Positions 49,863-62,786 of a stretch of 64,000 nucleotides of DNA are shown here, in pieces; position 1 is the stretch's first letter, and the number at the start of each line of letters is the position of its first letter. The notes below the pieces were generated by a model that saw only the letters and a list, made by a program, of their open reading frames with translations, did not search any database and was not told the DNA's origin. Where the stretch lies: positions 1-64,000 of the forward strand of contig NZ_JAZHSH010000001.1 of NCBI RefSeq assembly GCF_040100845.1, given 5' to 3'. This DNA is from Chengkuizengella sp. SCS-71B. GTDB lineage: Bacteria; Bacillota; Bacilli; Paenibacillales; KCTC-33759. The position numbers and the translations under genes are program-made.

Positions 49863-50864
49863 TCAACCCCCCTTAATTTGGATCATAAATTGATCAAGAG
49901 CTAACTGAGGATTTACATTAAATCGAAGTTTCTTTTTTGTATTTACTGTAATCTCCATACATTGAACCCAATCATTCATCTGACGTGTAAATGCATTTTT
50001 TTCTAACCATGTAAGCTGGTCTTCAAAAACAAGTCTGTCCTTTCGACCGCTTTGTATTTGAATGATATCTTTAAACCAAAGTATAAATAAATCTAAAAGT
50101 AAATTCAGCTCGTCTGTAAGGTTGGATTTAAATATTTTTTGTTGTGCTGTAATGCTCGCAAGGGAAAACTTATTTAAACTTTCCTTAGCTAATTGTATCA
50201 TTATGCCTCTAATTTCTGCAAACGAATTTAATTGGATAAGCTCTCTAGCTTCTTCCAGTCCAGATGTTAAATGTACACTGCTGTATACTAACTCTCTCGA
50301 AAATCCTTCTGAAATTAATTGATCAGCCATCTTGTATGGGGATTGTGGCTGGAAAGATATCCATTGCGAACGTGATCGAATGGTTGGTAGAATAGCATGT
50401 CCATTATCTGAAATTAAAATAGCGATCACGTTGGACTGAGGTTCTTCTAAAAATTTAAGTAAACTGTTTGCTGCTTGCGTTGTTAATCGATCAGCTTGAA
50501 ATAATATATATATTTTCTGCTGATTTCCATTCATTTTATATGAAAAATCTTTTTGTAGATCTCTAATTTGTTCTATTTTTATATGATTTCCATCTGGTTC
50601 TATAAGACGAAGCTGGGGATGGTTCCCATGTTCAAACTTTTTACATTCAATGCACTGATCACAGGCATCAACTTTATTATGAATACAAAAAATAGCCTTT
50701 GCAAAATTCAAGGCCATTTTTCTTTTCCCTGTACCTGAAGGTCCTGTAAATAAATAAGCATGAGAGATTTTATTCATCCTTAATCCATTCTGAAGTTTCT
50801 TTTTCACCTTGTTTTGATTTATGATTTCATCAAAAGACATGATATATCCCCTTAACATTCCCAT
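49863..50864 (-). CDS. holB: DNA polymerase III subunit delta'
   Basis: Part of the clamp loader. The 333-residue protein has the Walker-like TGPSGTGKRKMALNFA motif near residue 39, a zinc module with four cysteines (CIHNKVDACDQCIECKKF), and the conserved SLLKFLEEPQSN (in AANSLLKFLEEP) and LPTIRSRSQWISF segments. The ATG shares one base with the yaaR stop. It lies before ricT and after darA-yaaR, as in B. subtilis. Confidence 0.94.
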   Translation of the reverse strand: MGMLRGYIMSFDEIINQNKVKKKLQNGLRMNKISHAYLFTGPSGTGKRKMALNFAKAIFCIHNKVDACDQCIECKKFEHGNHPQLRLIEPDGNHIKIEQIRDLQKDFSYKMNGNQQKIYILFQADRLTTQAANSLLKFLEEPQSNVIAILISDNGHAILPTIRSRSQWISFQPQSPYKMADQLISEGFSRELVYSSVHLTSGLEEARELIQLNSFAEIRGIMIQLAKESLNKFSLASITAQQKIFKSNLTDELNLLLDLFILWFKDIIQIQSGRKDRLVFEDQLTWLEKNAFTRQMNDWVQCMEITVNTKKKLRFNVNPQLALDQFMIQIKGG

Positions 50865-51310
50865 TAAAATAATATATTGATCAACATCCCACGTATTTCC
50901 CCTACTTTGTGCAATATTTCAATTCTACCTTGTTCACTTTTTAATAAATCGTCTGTCATTTCTAACAACGATTGATCGACTTCTTCTAATAGTTTATATC
51001 TTCTCCCTCTTCCGCGCCGATCCTTACCTATTTTATTATTAAGCTGAATTCCATTTCGAACAGACTCATCCATAAATTGTTTTACAAGTTTCTTATAGGC
51101 AAACAATTCACGAACGGTCATGGATTTTGATAATCGCTTACCTTGTATTTCTATTTGAAGAATGGCTTGTTTTAATTGTTGACTTGATGCAAATCGTTCT
51201 TGGTGTTGTAACGTTTCAGAAAAATTTTTCATCGTTATTGAATTTTGGTTTGCTTGATCTGTAAGCAACACATTTTTTTGTAAGGAACGTAATCCAGAGT
51301 TTATCTTCAA
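50864..51310 (-). CDS. yaaR: YaaR family protein (DUF327)
   Basis: A 148-residue soluble, mostly helical protein of unknown function. The core QHQERFASSQQLKQAILQIEIQGKRLSKSMTVRELFAYKK (split here) and RGRGRRYKLLEEVDQSLLEMTDDL match the family. It sits between darA and holB, as in B. subtilis, and overlaps the holB start by one base. I cannot assign a biochemical role. Confidence 0.85.
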   Translation of the reverse strand: MKINSGLRSLQKNVLLTDQANQNSITMKNFSETLQHQERFASSQQLKQAILQIEIQGKRLSKSMTVRELFAYKKLVKQFMDESVRNGIQLNNKIGKDRRGRGRRYKLLEEVDQSLLEMTDDLLKSEQGRIEILHKVGEIRGMLINILF

Positions 51311-51326
51311 TTCCTTTTACCTACCT

Positions 51327-51680
<354 letters not shown>

Positions 51681-51748
51681 TTAAAATAGATTAAACTACT
51701 AATGGTTTTCATCATAGTCATGGTTCACCCTAAAAAGCATTGTGAGGA

Positions 51749-52399
51749 TTATTTATTACTATTTGCTAATAATATAGTCATATCCTTTAATATTTCTTCT
51801 GATATAACATCAATAGGTTGATTCGCATTGATTAAGTATACTCTGTCTGGATTTTCATTTGCAATTTCTAAAAAACCCTCTCTTACCTTTTTATGATAGT
51901 CATGGGCTTTTTGTTCTATACGATCTAAAATGATTTCACCCTTTTTATTTATCCTCTGTGATAATCTAGTCTTACTTTCCTTCACGCTTACATCCATCAT
52001 ATACGTTCTTGTCGGTTGTAATCCAGAGCTTGCAAAGTGATTAATCCCTTTAATTGTTTTTTGGTCAATTCCCAATCCAACAGATTGATAAGCTATGCTC
52101 GCATCAATATAACGATCACACAATACTATTTTATTTTGCTGTAATGCTGGAATAATAACCTCATGTACATGCTGTGATCTAGAAGCAGCATATAAGAGCA
52201 CTTCTGTTTGATCTTTCATTTCTTTATATTCTGTTGATAAGAGTATGTTCCTCAATAGATCACTGATTCTTGTTCCTCCCGGTTCTCTTGTTGTAATCAC
52301 ATCATAACCGAGTTTGATTAATGTATTAGATAGTTGTTGTATTTGAGTGGTTTTACCCGAACCATCTGGACCTTCGAATGTTATAAATAAACCGTTCAC
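51749..52399 (-). CDS. tmk: Thymidylate kinase
   Basis: Phosphorylates dTMP to dTDP. The 216-residue protein has the P-loop FEGPDGSGKTTQIQQL near residue 8, TTREPGGTRISDLLRNIL, the DRYIDASIAYQ segment and the LID arginine region RINKKGEIILDRIE. AGGAGG precedes the ATG. It lies between the aad gene and darA. Confidence 0.95.
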   Translation of the reverse strand: MNGLFITFEGPDGSGKTTQIQQLSNTLIKLGYDVITTREPGGTRISDLLRNILLSTEYKEMKDQTEVLLYAASRSQHVHEVIIPALQQNKIVLCDRYIDASIAYQSVGLGIDQKTIKGINHFASSGLQPTRTYMMDVSVKESKTRLSQRINKKGEIILDRIEQKAHDYHKKVREGFLEIANENPDRVYLINANQPIDVISEEILKDMTILLANSNK

Positions 52400-52433
52400 A
52401 ACAAACCTCCTTGTTGACTGAATTTTTGTATGG

Positions 52434-53897
52434 TTAATTTAAAATTGAAATTTTATGATTAACTATTTTTTTCGATCCTTGAAAATGAGCTCCTGAATCT
52501 ATATATTGTTTTATTTTCAATATCATTTCATTTGTAATAGTTTCACCTTGATAAAGCAGAGGAATTCCTGGAGGATAGGGAATAATCAACTCAGCAGATC
52601 TGGAGTTCAATGCTTCATCTAAACTTACTACTTTTGTATTTTCAAAGTGATTTTCCATTTTCACAGGTGGACTTAAGTTTGTAATGGCCATTTCATTACA
52701 TATATTCGTTATGTTTTTACCCAGTTCCTTCTTTTTCAAATTGAAATGAACTGATATATCCTTTAATGCCTTTAAGAGCTTGTTCATATCATCTTCTATT
52801 GTGGAAGCGCTGCAAACAATTAATATAAACTTTGGATCCGCCATCTCAATCATGCAGCCGCGTATTTCTAGAGATGCTTGCAAATCATAACCCGATAAAG
52901 TTTCTGTAAGGTCATGTATTAATATTTTAAAAGGGTCTTGGGTATAATCCTTTCCAAAATCTTGTGTAATATCCATAATCTCAAACCAGCTCAATATTTC
53001 CATTTCCTTTTTAAAGGTTAAAATAATCGATTGCACCTTGGAAAGACTCTCTCTACCCTTGGTGCTTATCCATCTGCGACTGATATCTAGTGAAGCCATT
53101 AAAGGATACGATGGACTAGAGCTTTGTAGCATGGTTAAAAATCGATGTAACCTCTCTCTGTTTATCATATTTCCTTGAACATGAAGCATACCACTCATTG
53201 TCATCGATGTTAACATCTTATGAGTGGATTGAACAACAGCATCTACACCACAGGATAATGACGAATCAGGTAATTTAGGATGAAATCCATAATGAGCCCC
53301 ATGGGCTTCATCAATTAATATAGGAATGTGATATCCATGTACTAAATCAACTAACCTTTTCAATTTCATCCCGATACCATAATAATTTGGATTCGTTAGA
53401 AGCACAGCCTTGGCATCTGGATACTGAACTAATGCTTCTTGTAATTTATTTATAGACACACCTAAATCAAGACCCGTTTTGGGGTCTATATTAGGGGGTA
53501 GAAACACAGCCTTGGCTTCCGCTAATACAAGACCATTAATAATAGATTTATGTACATTTCTTTGTACGATAATAATATCCTCTCGTTCACATACAGATAA
53601 AATCATGGCAAGATTCCCTACAGTACTACCGTTTATCAAAAAATAACTTTGCTCTGCTCCAAAACAATCTGCAGCAAGTTCCAAAGCAGCTTTAATAATA
53701 CTTTGAGGATCATGAAGATCATCTAGGCCGGTTATCTCAGTATAATCAATCTTCATAATCTGTTCAAAATAATATCGTTCATCTTTATTCAAATCTAATC
53801 CAAATTTGTGACCAGGCACATGAAAACTAGCATGTTGCCCCATGTGATATTGTTTCAACATATCAAATAAAGGAGCTTTATGTTGATCCATTTTCAA
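52434..53897 (-). CDS. Orn/Lys/Arg decarboxylase family protein (YaaO-like)
   Basis: PLP-dependent decarboxylase fold of 487 residues. The N-terminal FHVPGHKFGLDL, the GSTVGNLAMILSV segment and DEAHGAHYGFHPKLPDS followed by QSTHKMLTSMTMSGML (PLP lysine) are visible. The substrate is unknown; the B. subtilis counterpart YaaO is annotated as arginine or lysine decarboxylase-like. It starts at TTG 53897 with GGGGGG just upstream; an ATG two codons on is the alternative. It lies between gin and tmk as in B. subtilis. Confidence 0.9.
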   Translation of the reverse strand: MKMDQHKAPLFDMLKQYHMGQHASFHVPGHKFGLDLNKDERYYFEQIMKIDYTEITGLDDLHDPQSIIKAALELAADCFGAEQSYFLINGSTVGNLAMILSVCEREDIIIVQRNVHKSIINGLVLAEAKAVFLPPNIDPKTGLDLGVSINKLQEALVQYPDAKAVLLTNPNYYGIGMKLKRLVDLVHGYHIPILIDEAHGAHYGFHPKLPDSSLSCGVDAVVQSTHKMLTSMTMSGMLHVQGNMINRERLHRFLTMLQSSSPSYPLMASLDISRRWISTKGRESLSKVQSIILTFKKEMEILSWFEIMDITQDFGKDYTQDPFKILIHDLTETLSGYDLQASLEIRGCMIEMADPKFILIVCSASTIEDDMNKLLKALKDISVHFNLKKKELGKNITNICNEMAITNLSPPVKMENHFENTKVVSLDEALNSRSAELIIPYPPGIPLLYQGETITNEMILKIKQYIDSGAHFQGSKKIVNHKISILN

Positions 53898-53982
53898 GCA
53901 TAACCCCCCATGTATTAAAACTTGCCATTCACTATATTATCATAATTTATATTAATAATATCATCCAATACGTCAAAAAAAA

Positions 53983-54002
53983 ACCGCCAAATGTGGGACG
54001 GT
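53983..54002 (-). terminator. Terminator after gin
   Basis: A 6-bp stem (ACCGTC with GGCGGT, one G-U pair) with an 8-nt loop is followed by nine T on the minus strand. It separates gin from the decarboxylase gene. Confidence 0.85.
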
Positions 54003-54045
54003 CACTTATTACTTAGATACGCCTCTTAAATTTAAAAACTTGTAA

Positions 54046-54231
54046 TCAAATAATATTTTTATACCATATTCTTCTTAACTTTTTAATATAAAATGAATAC
54101 TTTGCATCGTTTACATCTGTGCGTATAATTTCAGATTCACAACGATTACATATAAATTCAGTGCATATCTTGATGCCATTCTTATTTTGTTGATCACATA
54201 CTATACAGGTATAGTCTAACTTACTCTCCAT
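54046..54231 (-). CDS. gin: Anti-sigma-G factor Gin (CsfB)
   Basis: Small zinc protein that keeps sigma-G inactive early in the forespore and also inhibits sigma-E. The 61-residue protein has two CxxC pairs, TCIVC and FICNRC, and the YSFYIKKLRRI end, as in B. subtilis CsfB. I chose ATG 54231 (MESKLDYTC) with AAGGGTGG 7 nt upstream; an earlier ATG at 54270 adds 13 residues not found in the family. It lies just downstream of the rRNA operon, the same place as in B. subtilis. Sigma-F control is expected but no good promoter was found. Confidence 0.9.
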   Translation of the reverse strand: MESKLDYTCIVCDQQNKNGIKICTEFICNRCESEIIRTDVNDAKYSFYIKKLRRIWYKNII

Positions 54232-54411
54232 AGACTTCCCACCCTTGTTTTTTCTATCATTATGCCACATTATCTATCCTCTTAAACTTCTAAATTAATC
54301 TTAGAAAAAATATTTTCAAAAAATATACCGATATTGTGTTTTAATATTCGTTATTATATGTACATTAAAATTAAAAGGTGTAAAAATTATACACTTAAAT
54401 ACTTGTAAACA

Positions 54412-54451
54412 AAAAAAGACACCATAGTAAAAGTATCACTACAGTGTCTTT
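54412..54451 (-). terminator. Terminator of the rRNA operon
   Basis: An 8-bp stem AAAGACAC with GTGTCTTT and a longer irregular loop is followed on the minus strand by TTTT. It lies 5 nt after the distal 5S gene. Between it and gin (54232-54411) nothing else is seen apart from AT-rich sequence. Confidence 0.85.
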
Positions 54452-54456
54452 GGTTA

Positions 54457-54573
54457 GCTTGGCAACGTCCTACTCTCCCAGGACCTTGCGGTCCAAGTAC
54501 CATCGGCGCTGGAGGGCTTAACGGTCGTGTTCGGTATGGGAACGCGTGGTACCCCTCCGCCATCATCACCAAA
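54457..54573 (-). rRNA. rrf: 5S ribosomal RNA, distal copy
   Basis: A 117-nt 5S gene, with 5' end TTTGGTGATGATGGCGGAGG and 3' end ACGTTGCCAAGC on the minus strand. It follows the 23S gene. It is identical to the second copy at 58114-58230. Maturation is expected through RNase M5. Confidence 0.96.
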
Positions 54574-54707
54574 CGTATAAATAATTAATGAAGGTCGACC
54601 AAGTTCGGACACATCCATGTGACCAACGTCGACATCAATTCATCCTTGAATTGAAAAACTAGATGCGAAACAAAGATAAGCTTGGAATCTTTATTTTGAA
54701 TATTTTT

Positions 54708-57640
<2,933 letters not shown>

Positions 57641-57847
57641 ATTAAGTTCGATGTTTTATATGATCACTCATAATTGAGAATTCCATTTGCTAATTAATGC
57701 TTCTTTGCTTTCGCTATCTAGTTTTCAAGGAACATCAGTCGCTTGATCCACCTTTGTGGTGTTTTTTGCGACAAAAAATATCTTACCACATCTGCTTTTC
57801 TTCAGTCAACCGTTTTTTCAAACCATTTCTTGAAGTTTTTGCCTCTA

Positions 57848-57923
57848 TGGTGGAGCCAAGCGGGATCGAACCGCTGACCTCCTGCGTGCAAAGCAGGCGC
57901 TCTCCCAGCTGAGCTATGGCCCC
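57848..57923 (-). tRNA. tRNA-Ala (anticodon TGC)
   Basis: A 76-nt cloverleaf including an encoded CCA end. The acceptor stem is GGGGCCA/TGGCTCC and the anticodon loop in CTTTGCACG reads TGC. It lies between tRNA-Ile and 23S. Confidence 0.97.
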
Positions 57924-58031
57924 ATAATTTAAACCCAAAAAGGTAATGGTGTGCTGCGAGGAGCACGTCCCATATGTTTAAGGGATAGTATGATGTGGTA
58001 TTTTATTCGTTTTATTTATTCGGTACGTTTG

Positions 58032-58108
<77 letters not shown>

Positions 58109-58113
58109 GTACC

Positions 58114-58230
58114 GCTTGGCAACGTCCTACTCTCCCAGGACCTTGCGGTCCAAGTACCATCGGCGCTGGAGGGCTTAACGGTCGTGTTCGGTATGGGAAC
58201 GCGTGGTACCCCTCCGCCATCATCACCAAA
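58114..58230 (-). rRNA. rrf: 5S ribosomal RNA, extra copy between 16S and tRNA-Ile
   Basis: A full 117-nt 5S sequence, identical base for base to the distal copy, with the match ending at the gene borders. It lies 59 nt after the 16S 3' end and 5 nt before tRNA-Ile. This is not the canonical 16S-tRNA-23S-5S order. Its processing must separate it from both neighbours. Confidence 0.95.
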
Positions 58231-58288
58231 CGAATGTATAGAGTGCCTTGCACTCTCAAAACTGAAAACGAGTGAACTGTATTCTCCA

Positions 58289-59849
<1,561 letters not shown>

Positions 59850-60171
59850 GGTTGTAATCTCTCGATCACAACTATTTTAGAGCGCTTGGCTCATTCTCTT
59901 GTTACTATTTTTTCGGTTCCCTGAAAAAGTAATCGGAATACTCTACTGAGCTTCACTTCACTTTTTTAGGTTTATGAACGGGTTCCCAAAAGTTTAAAAC
60001 TTTTGAGCTATTTGTTTGGATTCCTGAAAAATTTCAAGTCTCCGTAAGTTCACTCGTTATTCAGTTTTCAAGGTGCAAAGAATGCCTTATTATCAAGCAT
60101 TTTCTTTTGTTTTTATCGCCCATCTCAGCGGCGACTTGATAAATATAACACATATAAAACTATCATGTCAA
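59850..60171 (-). promoter_or_regulatory. Promoter and leader of the rRNA operon
   Basis: The promoter is TTGACA (60166-60171) and TTATAT (60143-60148), 17 bp apart on the minus strand, giving a leader of about 285 nt. The leader holds the 135-bp block shared with the left edge of the window (59979-60113), including an inverted repeat and a TGAAAACTGAA-type box seen also in rRNA spacers. The stretch 60172-60310 up to bofA shows no terminator, so bofA transcripts may read into the operon. Confidence 0.88.
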
Positions 60172-60310
60172 CACCTTTTATTTTTTTTCTAGCAGAACAT
60201 AAAATCTTTCTAATCTCTATGCTTAACTTACGATTAATGGCAAATTAAAGTTCGTTTTAAATACTATATATATGTATAATTTTATTCCGAAAGAAAATGG
60301 ATAACTAATT

Positions 60311-60568
60311 TCATATGATTAAAAATTTTATACCCATAACTCCTAACAAACCTGGGACCCCCAAAAGACCACTTGTAATGAGAACTACTGAATTCATCGG
60401 TAAAATATCCCCTTCTACTATTAAATTGATAATATAAATAAAAATAGCAGAAGTAATGATATTTATTAATACATAATTCATCCATTTTGAAACCTTCTGA
60501 TAGTTTCTTATTCCCAGAATAAGTGCAAAAACAACAAATACTATGATTAAGTAAGATATAAACCCCAT
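60311..60568 (-). CDS. bofA: Pro-sigma-K processing inhibitor BofA
   Basis: Membrane protein that holds the SpoIVFB protease inactive in the sporangium until a forespore signal arrives. The 85-residue protein has two to three hydrophobic segments and the characteristic C-terminus LGVPGLLGVMGIKFLII, as in B. subtilis BofA. It starts 1 nt after yaaL and precedes a rRNA operon, exactly as in B. subtilis. Sigma-E control is expected. spoIVF genes are not in the window. Confidence 0.9.
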   Translation of the reverse strand: MGFISYLIIVFVVFALILGIRNYQKVSKWMNYVLINIITSAIFIYIINLIVEGDILPMNSVVLITSGLLGVPGLLGVMGIKFLII

Positions 60569-60569
60569 T

Positions 60570-60830
60570 CTAATCCCCCGCTTTTAATTTCTTCAACTTA
60601 GTAATCTGTAAATCCTTAGCCTGTCTTATTAACATTTCATACCTTTTTTCCGCTGCTTCCAATGAAAATATAGCAAAATCAATCTCGTCTTTATCAACAG
60701 CGTAATTAAACCTTTCTCCTGCTGCAATCCAATCATTTTTAGCTTTTTCTACTTCCTTATTAATTAACATTTCACTATTATCTATTTTATTAGAACTAAA
60801 TTTGCTTAGGTACTGCTGAATACTCGCCAT
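60570..60830 (-). CDS. yaaL: YaaL-like DUF2508 protein
   Basis: An 86-residue, mostly helical soluble protein. The middle part (DWIAAGERFNYAVDKDEIDF, then LEAAEKRYEMLIRQAKDLQ) matches the DUF2508 family seen next to bofA in many spore formers. No function is known. AAGGAGG precedes the ATG. The upstream gene is murA, not recR as in B. subtilis, and a murA terminator lies between them. Confidence 0.85.
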   Translation of the reverse strand: MASIQQYLSKFSSNKIDNSEMLINKEVEKAKNDWIAAGERFNYAVDKDEIDFAIFSLEAAEKRYEMLIRQAKDLQITKLKKLKAGD

Positions 60831-60985
60831 AAAAAACCTCCTTAGGTTATCATTCTCTCGGGAAGCATAATTAATATAATATATAAATTAAAACTATAGA
60901 ATAGAACTTCAATAGCCAAATTAATTCAGCTCTAAATCAAAAACAACACTAAAAGATTAGCGAAAATTGAAAATTGTACGCAAAA

Positions 60986-61007
60986 AAAGCCACCTAATGG
61001 TGACTTT
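60986..61007 (-). terminator. Terminator after murA
   Basis: A 9-bp stem (AAAGTCACC with GGTGGCTTT, one G-U) and a 4-nt loop is followed on the minus strand by TTTT. The AT-rich stretch 60831-60985, where a yaaL promoter is expected, has no clear -35/-10 pair. Confidence 0.85.
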
Positions 61008-61040
61008 TATAAATATAATAGTTAGATTATGAATGTATTA

Positions 61041-62372
61041 TTATGCCAATGTAGGTTGAATCGGCAGTACTCGTTCAATTTTTGTATTATGTTCTTGTAC
61101 TTCCTCATTTTCTAGATATTGCACCCTGCCAATATCTGCACCTAATTGTTTTAATTTCTTAGTTACATTTACATATCCACGATCAATGTGATGAATTTCA
61201 GAGATTATTGTCTCCCCTTCAGCTGCTAATCCTGCTAGAATTAACGCTGCACCTGCTCTTAAATCTGTAGCATTGACCTTTGAGCCAATTAATTTAGTAT
61301 TGCCAGTTACTACTGCTGTCTGTCCTTCTACTTTAATTTTGGCATTCATTCGTTTAAATTCAGAAACATGCATGAAGCGATTTTCAAATAAAGACTCAGA
61401 GACAATACTTGTACCATCTGAAATCATTAATAAGCTCATCATTTGAGATTGCATATCTGTCGGAAATCCTGGATATGGTAATGTTTTCAAGTCAACTGCT
61501 TTTAATGTAGATGAGGCAGAAACTCCAATTCCTTTTTCGTTGATAAGAATAGTGACCCCCATTTCTTCCAACTTTGAAATAACAGGTGTTAAATGGTCCC
61601 CAATTGCACCTTCAATAAAAATGCTTCCTCCAGTTATAGCTGCTGCAATCATGTATGTACCAGCTTCAATACGATCAGGGATCACAGTATGATCAACACC
61701 TGATAACTGTTGTACACCTTCTATTCTAATCATTCCTGTTCCTGCGCCTCGAACCTTCGCTCCCATTCCATTTAAAAAGTTTGCTAAATCGACAATTTCT
61801 GGTTCCTTGGCCGCATTTTCAATAATTGTCGTACCATCAGCTAGTGTGGCAGCCATCATAATATTTTCTGTCGCTCCAACACTAGGAACATCTAGATATA
61901 TTTTAGCACCTTTTAATCTACCTTTAGATCTTGCTTCGATAAAACCTTGCCCGAATTCAATCTGAGCACCCATGGCTTCAAAACCTTTTAAATGTTGATC
62001 TATTGGACGAGTACCAATCGCACATCCTCCAGGTAAGGAGATTTTAGCATAACCCTCACGACCCAATAAAGAACCAGCAACTAAAAAAGACGCTCTCATT
62101 TTTCGTACCAGTTCGTAAGGTGCTTCATGTGCTTTTACTTCTTTGGCATCAACTTTTAAAACTTCATTCTCAAACTGAATATTTATCCCCATTGCCTCTA
62201 ACACTTTAGCTATGGTAAGAACATCATCAAGAGGAGGAACATCATGAATTACACTTACTCCATCCTTTGCTAAAATTGAGGCAGCTATAATAGGTAATAC
62301 AGCGTTTTTGGCACCGCTTATTTTGACTTTACCAGATAATGGTATGCCTCCGCGGACGATTATTTTTTCCAT
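61041..62372 (-). CDS. murA: UDP-N-acetylglucosamine 1-carboxyvinyltransferase
   Basis: First committed step of peptidoglycan synthesis; target of fosfomycin. The 443-residue protein has the catalytic cysteine C117 in [13 protein letters not shown], the start [20 protein letters not shown] and the [17 protein letters not shown] segment. I chose ATG 62372 because GGAGG lies 7 nt upstream; an in-frame start at 62435 adds 21 unrelated residues. It follows ywzB, as in B. subtilis ywzB-murAA, but in that genome those genes are far from yaaL. It has its own likely promoter. Confidence 0.95.
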   Translation of the reverse strand: MEKIIVRGGIPLSGKVKISGAKNAVLPIIAASILAKDGVSVIHDVPPLDDVLTIAKVLEAMGINIQFENEVLKVDAKEVKAHEAPYELVRKMRASFLVAGSLLGREGYAKISLPGGCAIGTRPIDQHLKGFEAMGAQIEFGQGFIEARSKGRLKGAKIYLDVPSVGATENIMMAATLADGTTIIENAAKEPEIVDLANFLNGMGAKVRGAGTGMIRIEGVQQLSGVDHTVIPDRIEAGTYMIAAAITGGSIFIEGAIGDHLTPVISKLEEMGVTILINEKGIGVSASSTLKAVDLKTLPYPGFPTDMQSQMMSLLMISDGTSIVSESLFENRFMHVSEFKRMNAKIKVEGQTAVVTGNTKLIGSKVNATDLRAGAALILAGLAAEGETIISEIHHIDRGYVNVTKKLKQLGADIGRVQYLENEEVQEHNTKIERVLPIQPTLA

Positions 62373-62416
62373 TATTAGGCCTCCGCGCATCAATAATATA
62401 GTCTGCAATCTTTTCA

Positions 62417-62445
62417 ATTTTACACTACTATCCAATTTGTTACAA
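62417..62445 (-). promoter_or_regulatory. Likely promoter of murA
   Basis: TTGTAA (62440-62445) and TAAAAT (62417-62422) on the minus strand are 17 bp apart, about 40 nt before the murA start. Confidence 0.6.
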
Positions 62446-62530
62446 CTAACTTTTATTTCCTGTTTTGTTTGTTCGAGTAATCATTTATTTAACATTGTTC
62501 ACATTTCCCGCCAATGTTATTCTGCTACAC

Positions 62531-62767
62531 TCATTGAAATAAATATTTTATTGCTAGAGACCAGTTATAATATTGAATGATAAAATTTCCCAGCTGATTA
62601 CCAATCACAATTGTAATGATAACTTTTAATAATTTGGCTTCAAAACTATTCGGGTTTTTCATGAAAATATCAAATCGAAAAGATTGAAGCACTTTCCAGC
62701 ACAATAAAATACTTAACAATACAATAACTATATTCGTAATGTTGTTTACAATTGCCTCCATCAACAT
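62531..62767 (-). CDS. ywzB: YwzB-like DUF1146 membrane protein
   Basis: A 78-residue protein with two membrane segments: one near residues 10-28 (NIVIVLLSILLCWKVLQ) and one near 48-66 (KVIITIVIGNQLGNFII), followed by the family-typical YYNWSLAIKYLF end. In B. subtilis ywzB lies upstream of murAA, supporting the call. The ATG at 62767 is 19 nt after the SLH gene stop; an ATG two codons on is an alternative. No function is known. Confidence 0.85.
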   Translation of the reverse strand: MLMEAIVNNITNIVIVLLSILLCWKVLQSFRFDIFMKNPNSFEAKLLKVIITIVIGNQLGNFIIQYYNWSLAIKYLFQ

Positions 62768-62786
62768 GAAGCATTACATCTCCTAC

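Noticed and set aside
54387-54572. Frame encoding a 61-residue peptide, repeated near 58086-58313
   Set aside because: It is the translated 5S gene, which is why it occurs twice.
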